Of a DNA stretch of 64,000 nt, positions 35,870 to 46,062 are shown piece after piece (the stretch's first letter is position 1; the number at the start of each line of letters is the position of its first letter). Under the pieces are notes generated by a model that was not told the DNA's origin, made no database searches, and saw nothing but the letters and a program-made list of their open reading frames with translations. Position numbers and translations under genes: made by a program. This stretch comes from Gnetum montanum. Its lineage: Eukaryota; Streptophyta; Gnetopsida; Gnetales; Gnetaceae. The stretch covers positions 37,895 to 101,894 of the forward strand of contig MNCI01023349.1 of NCBI GenBank assembly GCA_015680685.1, written 5' to 3'.

Positions 35870-36290
35870 TGAGATAGCCATGCACTTTTATGGAGCTTCA
35901 ACTACCCATAGGACGAGTGCCATCATCATCATAACATTCCCATCTACTGAAATTCAACCCTTCTTTTATCATTTAGAGTTTTCATGTACAAACAACATAG
36001 TGGAGTATGAGGGTCTCATCAAGGGATGATGGTAGCTTGTGACCTAGAATTAGATGTTTAATGATTAAAGGTGATTCAAAACTTGTGGTTAACCAAGTGA
36101 CTGAGTTCTATGCATGTAAAGCCAAACACTTGCAACCATACTACGACCTAGGGAAGCAATTGTTACAACAATTCACAAACATTGATATCCAACACATACC
36201 TTGAAATGAGAATGCTATAGTCTATGCAATTGCAATGTTAGCCCTTAGTGTGATGCAAGATGTGTTTACTAAGTTATCCACTTTAGCTAT
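35870..36290 (+). pseudogene. Tat-3 archaeal-type RNase H remnant
   Basis: It reads MHFYGASTT (family D-G-A-S, Asp read as Tyr), ITFPS, then CTNNIVEYEGLI, then after a frameshift GDSKLVVNQVTEFYA, and finally ENAIVYAIAMLAL. This second RNase H after the gypsy RNase H is the hallmark of Tat/Ogre elements. The first and last acidic residues are replaced. Confidence 0.75.
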
Positions 36291-36299
36291 GGACTGTGT

Positions 36300-37240
36300 T
36301 ACTCCCATCACACATAACATTAATGATACCTTTATCATCATTTTTGATATTAATCCTTTGAGAGACTGGTATGATGATATCAAATTTTATTTTATGCATG
36401 CTGAATTCTCATAAGGCTTGAGTATTGCTCAAAAATATATTGTACGTAAGTGATCGAAGAAATATATCATTGTAGGTGATAACACATATGTCGATGATCT
36501 TATGATCTACAAATTCTACCTAAATAACATTGTAACCTATTTTGGCACATCCATGACCATAGTTATGGACAATGGACATAATTTAGTAGCCAGAAAATAA
36601 AGGAGTTCTATCATGACCTAGGAATTAAGCATTCTTTCTCATTTCCTTATTACCATCAAGCTAATGGACAAGAAAAAGGAAGCAACGAGGCCATCAACAA
36701 GTTGCTCAAGAAGATGTTCAACAATAGTAAGCACAAATGGCACAAGCTGCTTGTCCATGTAATATGGGCATACAAAACAGCATATCACATGATAGCCTAT
36801 GTGATCCCTTATAGCCTAATTTATCATTCCAAAGATGTTTTACCTATTGAATTATAGGTGCCTTCACTCCGAGTAGCCTTGACTAACTTCATCAACGATG
36901 AGAAAAACGAGTTACGGATGGCAACCCTAGACTCAGTTGAGGGGCAATGTATGCAAGTGCTTGCTTGTTTCAAATAGTATTAAGAGAGGCAAAAATGGAA
37001 ACATCATCATAACTTGACTAGGCATAAGATCAAGAAAGGTGACCTGATCCTCAAAGTCATCTGCAAGCATGCAAACAAATTCTCAGTTAACTAAGAAGGA
37101 TCGTTCCTTGTCACTAGAGCCTAGGGAATGATGCATTTAGGATAGGTGACATTAATCAGAATGAGCTAGCCAATCTAGTCAATCATTCATATCTAAATCC
37201 ATACTGCATGTAGTCAATAATTATCAGCAAGAAAGCCTAC
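36300..37240 (+). pseudogene. Tat-3 integrase remnant, internally deleted
   Basis: After WYDDIKFYFMHAEF and YIIVGDNTYVDDL the sequence jumps to LNNIVTYFGTSMTIVMDN. The HHCC zinc finger and the first catalytic Asp are therefore missing. The second Asp (VMDNG) remains and the rest is frameshifted. By comparison with Tat-4 about 450 bases are gone. The C-terminal part to 37200 is recognisable at DNA level only. Confidence 0.7.
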
Positions 37241-37254
37241 TTTCAATGCCTATA

Positions 37255-37395
37255 GCTCCTAAAATTGGTGATATGACCTATCAAGATCTTAAAACTGGCA
37301 CCACAATAAACTAGAACCTTAAATTGGCAACATAACGTATTAGGGCCTTAAATTAGTCCCATGGGCCACAGCGCCTTAAGCTAGCATCATTATAC
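37255..37395. repeat. About 30-bp repeats downstream of Tat-3 integrase
   Basis: Four to five units such as TATCAAGATCTTAAAACTGGCACC and TATTAGGGCCTTAAATTAGTCCC. Same family as the repeats at 33505-33895. Confidence 0.65.
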
Positions 37396-37455
37396 ACTTG
37401 CAATGGTGTTTTGTATTCTTTTTTAGTGCCTCTCAAATCAATCCTTCAAACACTA

Positions 37456-37469
37456 ACACAGAGGGACCA
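37456..37469 (+). promoter_or_regulatory. Tat-3 polypurine tract
   Basis: ACACAGAGGGACCA lies right before the 3' LTR start. Tat-1 has AAATAAAGAGGGAC at the same place. Confidence 0.6.
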
Positions 37470-37470
37470 T

Positions 37471-38580
37471 TAAAATACCACAAAAAATTTGCATGTTATG
37501 GCCAATTTTCATCATGTAGCTTTCACCCCATTGAACTTTGGGAGAAATTTGATTGTAAATGCAAAGCTTGTAATTAATAAGGTACAATCTCACATATTCC
37601 ATACTTTTAGACCTCATAATTGTTCAAAGCCTTATTTCCCAAGTAAACAAAGTCACCTAGTATCTATATTTTGGCTTGGGGGGTCAAAAATGCATTTTGG
37701 AAAGTCAAACATAACAATTTGATGGGTTTTATTAGGGAGGGGGCATACACTTTTCTACACTGGAAACATCTATAGGGGGTAAATCTCACCTAGCCCCAAC
37801 ATGAAGGGATGGGAGTCTTCCCCTCAACATGGAAACCTTTCCCCCAACTAGAAAACTGCATGCCCCTAGCATGCAAGCAAAAAAAGCCAAATTTCGTTAC
37901 TCTATGCACTCCAACATTAATTAGCCACTTCAGCAAATCATGTTAGAATGCTCAATGAGGAAGATTCATCTCCAGTGTAGAAGGTGTGCCCTTGTTACTA
38001 TTTATAGTAAATGGAATGGCCATGGGGGTTTAGCGCTTACTATATATGGTAACTCCCCAAATTTTAGTACACATCTTACCTATATGAGGTAGAAATTTTT
38101 AGCAATTTGATAGCCAATTTGTAGCAATTATGTAGCCACATTACAACTATTTTTCAACATCATTCATGGCCCAAAACCTATGAAACCAAAACCCAAACAC
38201 CATTTATAGGTTCCAAATTTTTTGGCACTTGAATACATTGAACATACATAGGATTTCCAAGTAATAGTTTCACACTATAGCACACCTAAGAGTACTTGCA
38301 AAACTTTACATAAATGTTGCTCCTTAGGTATTCCTAGGGTGGAATCCCTATGAACTTGTGACCTTGTAACCACCCCTTCTCCCCCCCTCCCTCGGGTTGA
38401 GATTCATAAGTTTTCAGGCTCCACACTGCACTCTTGTGATCTCTAACTTCCACCATAGAGCACTTGGGTGGCTTGGATTCTTCACACTTCTTAGCTTCTA
38501 GTAGTGACCAATGTTCTAGAGCTAGATTCTTCACACTTCTGAACTTCCATTAGTGACCAACATTCTAGAAAGTCATGAGG
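37471..38580 (+). mobile_element. 3' LTR of Tat-3, right end disturbed
   Basis: It aligns with the 5' LTR up to about 38336. From there to 38580 the sequence differs, with an unrelated block and a 52-base duplication. The last unit, TTAGTGACCAACATTCTA, faintly resembles the 5' LTR tail. The TACCT at 38581 argues that the LTR ends at 38580. Confidence 0.6.
38474..38575. repeat. Tandem duplication of about 50 bp
   Basis: ATTCTTCACACTTCTNANCTTC and AGTGACCAANNTTCTAGA occur twice, 51 bases apart, close to the right end of Tat-3. Confidence 0.8.
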
Positions 38581-39139
38581 TACCTATGAATTGTAACTAT
38601 AAATGACTCTCTTACAGAGGAATTCGGTAACCTCAATTTTATGATTTTCTTCACTTACCCTACTTCCTTCATTTTCATGCATTTATTTGTGGATCCATTC
38701 CTTCCAACCATTTTTGTTGAATCCTATCTTCCCTAATCTTTCTTTCTATTTTTGACAAAAAACTCCTTGCACTCAAAAGACAAAATGACAAGGTAAAAAA
38801 TCATTGGTTATCCTTGGTTAAAATATATAAAAACCTATAAATTTAGACTATTCAAATTTAAAGTCCCATGTAAATTTAAAATATGCTAATTACCTTTCCC
38901 TGCATAGGTCAAGGATGAGAAATTATGTTGCTCCCCTAGCTTTCTTTGACCTCCAAAAATACTAGGATCTATGTTGCTCTAGCATACATTTCCAAATATA
39001 CTACCTTCCTTAGCTTGGATGTGGAAAACACTATCTTCCTTGCTTTGCTCAAAATCAAAATGAATATGTTGCCTCACTTCTTATTTTTACACTATCCAAA
39101 ATGTTGCCAAGCTCTCTCCTTTATAAGAATCATTCCAAC
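38581..39139. other. Non-coding sequence between Tat-3 and resumed Tat-1
   Basis: It should hold the end of the chromovirus-like segment and the return to Tat-1, but I could not place that junction. No coding was found. The open stretch 38946-39143 has no recognisable content. Confidence 0.3.
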
Positions 39140-39440
39140 ATAGTGTAAGAATCACTAGAAATACCAAGGCTAAGAAAAACACTGTTGAATCTCAAAATAT
39201 GCTAATGAAAAATGCTACTGATCAAAATAGGCTATCCTAGTGTAAATTTCCATGTAAATCTAGGAAAATGCTATCTCTTGTAAAAAAAAATATTTCTACA
39301 ATAGCAAATATGCTACCTATGAGTCTCATACTACTAGTAGAAAAACACTACTAAGGAAATAGGCTAGCCATATGTAAATCCTAGTATAAAACTAGGAATA
39401 CATTGTCAAACTAGGGATATGTTTCCTAGCTTGGGAAAAA
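39140..39440. repeat. Diverged repeats with ATGCTA core, Tat-1
   Basis: Irregular units with GAAAAATGCTACT, GGAAAATGCTATC and AAATATGCTACC resemble the 32-base repeats of the Tat-1 LTRs. They mark the return to Tat-1 sequence before its RT. Confidence 0.45.
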
Positions 39441-39679
39441 TGTTGTTCATGAGGGGATACACTGCTATTATGACATGTTTTAATAATACAATACATTATT
39501 TTATGCATTTATGATATTCACATTAAATTATTTTCTATTGTACCAATGACATTGTCAAGATAAAAACTCATATAAATTATGATATTATATTATTCCTATT
39601 TAATCAATATACTATACAAATGTCATGTAATGTGCTTCCTTTGACATGCAAAACTAATCCATGAATATGGGATGATAGT
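39441..39679. other. AT-rich spacer before Tat-1 RT
   Basis: No coding and no repeats recognised. Confidence 0.3.
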
Positions 39680-40215
39680 TCAGCTAACCTTTAAGCTTAT
39701 CTAGATTCTTTGGTAATATTACTTGATAAACTGACCATGAATGTCTAGATCTTGAGCCCAGAGACCTTCTAGGATACATTAGCCTTGACTGAAAATCATT
39801 GGAATGGCCTAACTATATAGTCAAATCTCTAAATCTAGAAGCTAGAAACATCACACAAGATTCCCTAGTTGAAATTCCCATCATAACTCATAATGATTAG
39901 GGAGAGACCTTGAAAATAAGTTGATCTCTTGAACCTCAACTTGCCTAGGATATAACCAAATACTTACAAGATAACATTAAAGCCTTTTCTTGGTCCTACA
40001 AAGACATGCTTGGACTTAACCCATGCAGGTTTAACATAATATAATACTCAATGCTAGCATAAAGCCTACCAAGAAAAAGATTTACAAGATTAGACCTAAT
40101 TTAGGCTTAGTAGTTCATAATAAAATTAAGAAGATTTATCAAGAAAGTTTCATTAAAGATATTAATTACATAGACTAGGTGTCCAACATTATGGTAGTTC
40201 CCAAAGATAACGTGC
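39680..40215 (+). pseudogene. Tat-1 RT N-terminal remnant
   Basis: It shares the pre-RT region with Tat-3 and Tat-4 (for example CTTGGTCCTACAAAGACATGCT against TTCACATGGTCTTACAATGATATG-like wording). It reaches the KIYQESFIKDIN and VSNIMVVPK motifs. It then breaks off at about 40205. Most of RT and RNase H, roughly 1 kb in Tat-4, is deleted. Confidence 0.65.
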
Positions 40216-40832
40216 TAGGAGTCATTACATCCAACATCTATGAGAGTAGTTGAATAGCCCAATAGAAAGCCATAATAGCCGAATTTGACCTACATTATGT
40301 GTCACAAGCCTCACCCAAAGGTCAAGCTATAGCCATATAACTCACTTCTTCTCAAGTTGAGGATAAGGTAATCATAGATCATGAGTTCCTAGAAGAACAT
40401 GTTAACATTATCAACGACCTGCCTATGAGGCCCTTATGAGTGTTGATCGAGCTTCAACTACAAATGGAGTCATTACCATTATCATCATCATACTTCCTTT
40501 TGGAAAATTCAATCCTTCACCTACATTTTTTAATTTTCATGTACCAACAGAATGGTACAATATGAAGAACTAGTAGAGGATTGATGATAGCTCGTGACTT
40601 TGGATATACACATCTAATTGTAAAAGATGACTCTCAACTAGTAATCAACAAAGTAACCAAATTGTACACTTGCAAAGCCAAGAGCCTTTTATCTTACTAT
40701 GACCTACCTAAAATACTTATCCAATAGTTTATGAAAGCTGACATTCAACATATCTTCCAACAAAAAAAGATGCTTGCTAATTCCATCACAACATTAGCAT
40801 TAAGTATGACACCAAATGTGTTTAGTAAGTTA
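40216..40832 (+). pseudogene. Tat-1 RNase H end and archaeal-type RNase H remnant
   Basis: After the deletion it resumes with NIYESS, KAIIAEFDLHYVSQAS, then DRASTTNGVITIIII, then DDSQLVINKVTKLYTCKAKS and LANSITTLALS. These match the RNase H end and second RNase H of Tat-4. It is interrupted by the Tat-4 insertion just after FSKLP. Confidence 0.7.
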
Positions 40833-40837
40833 CCTTC
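40833..40837. repeat. Target-site duplication of Tat-4, left copy
   Basis: CCTTC directly before the TGAAACACC start of Tat-4. The identical right copy is at 58247-58251. Confidence 0.85.
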
Positions 40838-40859
40838 TGAAACACCATTAAATTTTAGG

Positions 40860-40866
40860 NNNNNNN
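40860..40866. other. Assembly gap (seven N)
   Basis: The seven N replace about 300 bases present in the partner LTR (56419-56719). The gap lies in a hairpin-rich part of the LTR. Confidence 0.9.
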
Positions 40867-41818
40867 TTTCTTAAGTTTCCAAGTGTGAAGTAACAAAGTG
40901 ATTTCGAAGACCAGGTGGGATTTAGTCAATGCAACATTCTACGCTATATAGTGTAGCACAACGTAGCAAAGGTAGAACAAAAAGGCCCATCTTGTCGAGT
41001 GATATGAATAAGAAAGTCACACTCAACAACACTTTGGCATCCAAAACCAGTTGCCACACTTAGCCTTGGACTTTGAACAAAATTTCTTGCTAGAAAATGA
41101 CTCATTAAACAAAAAAGCAGGATATGTTGGCTGCTACACTGTGTTACGCTATGTAGTATAGCATAGCATGGCAAAAATACAAAAGCAAAAAAAGTTTTCC
41201 AAACGTATGTCTGGCAAGTTCAAAGGCTTCCTGTCATGAAGAAAAAAAGTTGTAGCTGTTAGCATGACCAAGTCTCAGACAAATGCTTTTAGCTTCAAAA
41301 CAACTTTCAGTTAAAACCAGTGGCTACGCTATGCTATGGTACGTACCATAGCACAACATAGCAAGTAGCCATTTATGCTATGCCAATATACTCAAATAGC
41401 TTAAGTAACACAACACTAGTACAGAAGCATCAAGATGTATTTAGGCATCTCTAGAACTTGTTGACAACCATCTTCCTCACTCTAGTGTCTCCCTAGCGGA
41501 ATCAGAAATTTCATTCCATTTTGCACTCCCCATGGTTAGCTCCTGAAACATTGTTCCTATGCTTAGCTCCAAAAACATTGTTCCTACGCTTGACCCTACT
41601 TGTAATAGTAAGGAAGACATAGTCCTGGAGTGTGAGCTCCATTTCTTGTTTGTGTTGTTACCACTTTGGATCTTGGCACACATAGATCCAGTGGTATAGT
41701 CATAGTGTAGCCAAGTTCATGCCAATCATTGCACACCTACACAGCATGGGCTTGTCAACATCTTGTGGGGTTTAGGACATGTGGCATCTAGGCCTCATTT
41801 CTTACCTCCTCCTGGCCC

Positions 41819-41826
41819 TATAAATA
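41819..41826 (+). promoter_or_regulatory. TATA box in Tat-4 5' LTR
   Basis: GGCCCTATAAATACCC is conserved as AGCCCTATAAATACCC at 57646-57653 and in Tat-2 LTRs in reverse. It lies about 600 bases before the LTR end and is a good candidate for the element promoter. Confidence 0.65.
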
Positions 41827-42425
41827 CCCTAACAGAAAATTCTCAAAGGGTTGGATTTTTTATCCAAAGAGTTGGCATTTTGCATTAACAAGAGTAGTTG
41901 GCTTGTTGGCTTTTTGCATTCGCTAGTTGGCTTCTTGATTAGCTTCTTGACAAACAAAGTTGACTTCTTGTTGCAGTTGGCTTTTAAGATGGCTTCGAGT
42001 AGGCATAGTTGGCATTTCCTTTGAGCATTCTAGCTACCCTTAAGTTCCCTATGTGTCTTCGACATTGCATGACCTATTGTACACTTTTCAAATAAAGCAA
42101 GAAATCAAATCTGTGACTTTGGGATGATGCATTTTCTTACCCAAGCTTGTTTTGTTATCTTTTCATTAAAATCATTGTTTTGCATTACCTTCATCATTTT
42201 TCATTTATTGATCATCAATTTATCTTGCACGTTTCACTTTCACAATGACATTTTACATAAGGTTAAGATACACCGAATAAGTTCCTATTTGATTGACTAG
42301 ACCATTCAGGATTCCCCATTTCTATTTTTATCAAGCATAGCCCTCGAATGTATCCAAGGTTAAACTATTCACCTAGTAACCTCTCGGTGTTCCAAACATC
42401 AACATTTTTTATCACTATAGTTTTT

Positions 42426-42443
42426 TGGCACTAGAAGGAGGGC
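42426..42443 (+). promoter_or_regulatory. Tat-4 primer-binding site
   Basis: TGGCACTAGAAGGAGGGC lies six bases after the LTR end. It is the clearest copy of the site shared by all Tat elements here. Confidence 0.75.
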
Positions 42444-42665
42444 CTTTGGTGCCTTTTCCATGTCCTACGGGTAGTCCTACATGCTCTTTGTATCCCTTCA
42501 TGCACAAGTGTAAATGTGATACTCTTTTGTGATTGTTTACGCATCATGTGGTGAAAATTGGTCACGATGATGGTTCCTTTGGAATCCAACAAGATGAAAA
42601 GCCTTTGATCTCCTCTTGATCTCTGTGTTTCTTAGTTTGCGATTTTCCCTTTTTCAATATGAAAG

Positions 42666-44330
42666 ATGATTCCAACAATGACCATTATTTCTACCTCAAT
42701 CTTTGAGGCTCCTTTCATAGCCCAGAGCCACTCTTCCTATCCCATCGTCTACATCTACTTCATTATCAGTGGCAAGTCTAGCCCCAAACACATGGTGGAT
42801 CCCAACCACTTTGCTTCCCACCTCACAGCCCCACCAGATGTCATAGCATCCTTACCACCAAACAGCTTAAGTCCCGTAGGTATCGCAACCAAGCACGAGA
42901 CTATGGCATGTTCCATTGGTCATGAAAAAGTCCAACCCCACAGTACCACCAACAACCACCACTCCAATGGCATCACCTGCTGGGTGATGGACCACACAAG
43001 AAACACCCATCGCAAGGCCAGCCCCAACGACCCCTCCTATGATCCAAGCCACTGACTTTGCTACACCACAAACGATGGTTGCCCATGCAACCCCACAACC
43101 ATTTGCATTATCTCTGGGTTTGGATCAAGCATTTCAACTTATCCAAACCCTTACTGAAGAATTTAGATGCCTCAAAGCTACTGGTTCTGATACGGTACAA
43201 ATCATGGATTTCTACCATGATGATCCCATCAGTCTGACGATCCCTATTCCTACACTACCCCTGGGATGTTACTCCCCTAATTTACAAAATACAATGGGGA
43301 GGGTGACCTTAACAAACATCTGGTCACATTCAAATCTAAATCTTTGTTACTGTAACAATGGCCACATACCATCATTCATGTCTTTTCTATGTCTCTGATG
43401 GGAAAATATTTAGACTAGTACTGAGCACTCCTATGCACCTCTATCTCAACATTGGAGGAGCTGTAGACTTAGTTCATGACCCACTTCAAGTACAATTTTA
43501 AGCCTAAAGTCACACTAGATCAGTTAATGTGAGTTAAGCAAGACCCACTAGAGTCACTACAGAGGTTTATATAGTAGTGGAGCACCATCTTGAACGAGAT
43601 CTGCAAGCCTATCATGAAGGGCCACTTGTTGGCCATCTTTAGTGGGTGGTGAATGATTTCATCAAATCCAAGCTATATAATCTAGCCCTATGCTCTCTAA
43701 GTCAAGCTTTTGCATAGATGAAAAGCATTCAAGACGTGGCTGAAGCTAGTACGAACTCAACCTATGTTTCCTATAAAAATGTACATACTAAAAAGGACAA
43801 TGAGAAGGGCAAGGCCACAACGGCCATGGTCACGACTGTGGCAAACAAGGCCAAGCCCAAAAAAAAAATAACAAGAAAGTGACCATGACACCAACTAATC
43901 CTATGCTTAGCCCGAGCAACGTTGCCCAACCCTTGATGTTGGCACCCATGCCACCTAAGCCCAACTTCAAGTGTAGAGATCACTCTAAGCACACCCTGCT
44001 ACCAGTCAAACCTTCAGAACTTCTAAATAAATTGCTAGGGGCAGGGTACATTCAACATAAGAAGATGTTAGATGAAGTGATCAAATGGCATTAGTGGTAC
44101 TAAAAAATCCTTAGGAACCCCTCCTTGGCTATGTGCAATGAGCCCCCAGTTCCAAGGGATTTAAGGCTAGAACGATGCTATGATTACCACCAACTCTATG
44201 GTCACGACATAGACTACTATTTGGCCTTGAAAGATGACATTCAATGGATGATTGATTAGGGGAAGTTGGTGTTGGATGAAAGCAACTTCATCCACCCTAA
44301 GAATTAATCCATGCATGTTTACAAAGACCT
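42666..44330 (+). pseudogene. Tat-4 gag
   Basis: Open segments at 42666-43055 and 43039-43398 overlap with a frameshift. The second reads LDQAFQLIQTLTEEFRCLK, MDFYHDDPIS and LPLG. After another shift come HLVTFKSKSLLL and TLEEL. A degraded zinc-knuckle-like end at 44160-44290 reads CYDYHQLYGHDIDYYLALKD, where a final Cys reads Tyr, followed by a MID-G-KLV wording usual at the end of Tat gag. The first segment is Ser/Pro/His-rich with no domain. Gag would build the particle. Confidence 0.75.
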
Positions 44331-44436
44331 CCTCAACACTAACAATGTGGGGTACATCATTAATATGATTAGCATAGATGGTAATCTGGAACTACCACAA
44401 TAGCTATTTGTAGTTCACGTATCTCAATGTAGTGTA

Positions 44437-44640
44437 GTGACATCAACAATGGCAAGAAAGACACTGCAACAACTGTTTGTCCTTAAGGTCCCTCCTCAAA
44501 CATCCACCCCTGCACCTTCTACAATCACAACCACACCGCCACCCACACTAATGCCACAAAAACCATTCATCATTAGGGGGCCAAAACACTCAACTACCCC
44601 TATCCCACAAATCCAGCATAAAGTGACATAACATCCTTCT
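44437..44640 (+). pseudogene. Tat-4 Pro/Thr-rich linker
   Basis: It reads QQLFVLKVPPQTS and QKPFIIRGPKHSTTP, a repeated F-V/I-x-K/R-x-P motif in a Pro/Thr-rich stretch. It matches Tat-2 (22600-22980). It lies between gag and protease. Confidence 0.6.
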
Positions 44641-44955
44641 TGTTCAAGGAAATGGGAAGGGCATCTGATAGGTGAAACGGCTACAGAATGTACTACCCTA
44701 GGTTCTTCCAAGCCTACTCCTTCGTCCTCTGCATCTACGCCTACATCATCTCCAAATGTTAATGCCGCTATGCACACACAGTCATTGCCACCTCTCCCGA
44801 AAGGGTTTAACCCTAAACCTAAAACTGCCCCTCCTTGGGAAATCCATCTTCTAGGATGAATGGAAGAAGAGAAGGGCAGTAAACAACAAGAATGCTGGCA
44901 TGACCTCTTAAGTGCTCTTACTTAGGTCAAATAGGCTCTAAAACCAAAGAATATA

Positions 44956-45530
44956 ATGTTTAGCCTATACAACCTAGTAACGACCCCCAGTGCACATCGT
45001 GAGGCCCTAGTTCACATGTTAACCGCCATACCAATTGATGAGAAAATGCCAATAGAAGAGAAAGTGATCCATTCAATCATGCTTCCTCCTACTCTCAAAC
45101 AACCACAACCATCCCATTTGACATTCCATGACAAGGTCATTAAGGAAGACCCTAAAAAGGGTCAGGCGACAACAGCAGCCTTGTTCATCACAATTCGAGT
45201 TAGTAGACACAAGATCCAAAGAGTACACATTGATGATGGGGCTACTACAAACATCATCTTATTCCCCATAGTGGAAAAACTAGGTTTGGTAGACCAAATC
45301 AAACCCATGACAATGTCATGTCTAAATTCATTCAACGGGGTGCGAGTGGTGGTGAAAAGCACTGTCCACATTAACTTTGTGGTAGGGGACTAGTTCCCCA
45401 CAAGTACGATGTTTATCATGGTGGAAGAGATTCCTGAGTTTAACCTAATCTTGGCGAAATCATGGTTAGCCCAACTTAGGGCTATCTCTTCACCCATACA
45501 TTTGTAAATCCATCTACCTTACAAAAATAG
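44956..45530 (+). pseudogene. Tat-4 aspartic protease
   Basis: It is open from 44956 to 45393. It reads HREALVHMLTAIPID, then HSIMLPPTLK, then RVHIDDGATTNIILFPIVEK with D-D-G at 45232-45240. The frame is then broken once and continues with EIPEFNLILAKSWLAQL and SSPIHL. The protein would cut Gag-Pol. It is the longest intact protease frame here. D-D-G at the catalytic site is shared with Tat-2, so it is a family trait rather than decay. Confidence 0.8.
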
Positions 45531-45585
45531 GGATGTGGTGATACATGGTGATGAAGTAACAACCTAGGAAATAAATAACGTAGAT

Positions 45586-45804
45586 ATGAAGCAAGGTTCA
45601 GAGGTCATAACCTCTGAGAACGAGGCACCTATTTCTACTGATACTAACTATTTGACAAAAGAGCTGGCCCAAGATGCCGGTTCAAAAAATGAAATTGTGT
45701 GGGCCGAGTTGTCTTTTCAAGTAGTAGATGACAATGTAGAAGAATACTGCAACAAAGCCTCTCAACCTTACATGTCGCCAAGCCCACGATGGGTTAGAAA
45801 GTAG
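45586..45804 (+). pseudogene. C-terminal extension of Tat-4 gag-pro
   Basis: It reads IVWAELSFQVVDDNVEEY and SPSPRWVRK. It aligns with Tat-1 (12283-12536), so it is a real tail of the gag-pro polyprotein. It is followed by repeats and the antisense gene. Confidence 0.6.
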
Positions 45805-45974
45805 TTGCAAGGATAATAGTTACTTGTGTAGCATAACAACTCGACTACTTCTTATCCAATTAACACCCATTATGCATTTATTCCTTGTTCATTTAACATT
45901 TACTCATCTATGCCAAATGTCTAACCTATTCTCTAAACTGCTCACATTTCCTTCTTTTTAAAATTGCACTACAT

Positions 45975-46062
45975 AAGGCCCGAAATGACCTAAAACTACT
46001 TATGGCCTAAAATGGCCTAAAACTATCGTGATGGCCCACAATGGCCTAAAATTAAAGCAAGA
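45975..46062. repeat. About 28-30-bp repeats after gag-pro, Tat-4
   Basis: Three units such as TATGGCCTAAAATGGCCTAAAAC, of the same family as those before RT and after integrase. A short ATAGA microsatellite follows at 46088-46115. Confidence 0.6.

Larger units (their letters stand above)
27775..38580 (+). mobile_element. Tat-3: nested Tat-lineage element
   Basis: Homologous LTRs lie at 27775-28665 and from 37471. They share AAAAAATTTGCATGTTATGGCC at the start and CTACGCTGGA/CTACACTGGA, CTATATATGGTAA and CATAAATG-TGCTCCTT later. TACCT lies on both sides (27770-27774 and 38581-38585). Inside are primer site, gag, a long array of about 190-base repeats, RT, RNase H, archaeal-type RNase H and integrase. 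Catalytic residues are lost. The 3' end of the right LTR is disturbed by a duplication and inserted sequence, so the right boundary is less sure than the left. Confidence 0.7.
40838..42419 (+). mobile_element. 5' LTR of Tat-4, contains assembly gap
   Basis: It starts TGAAACACCATTAAATTTTAGG, then seven N, then matches the 3' LTR from about 56720 to its end. It ends CACTATA (CA decayed to TA). Comparison shows that about 300 bases are missing at the gap. The TATA box is at 41819-41826. Several GCTACGC/GCTATGC dyads occur (40941, 41132, 41323). Confidence 0.85.

Noticed and set aside
16436-39480. CRISPR-like reading of the many short tandem repeats
   Set aside because: The repeats are head to tail without unique spacers, and the DNA is from a plant nuclear genome.
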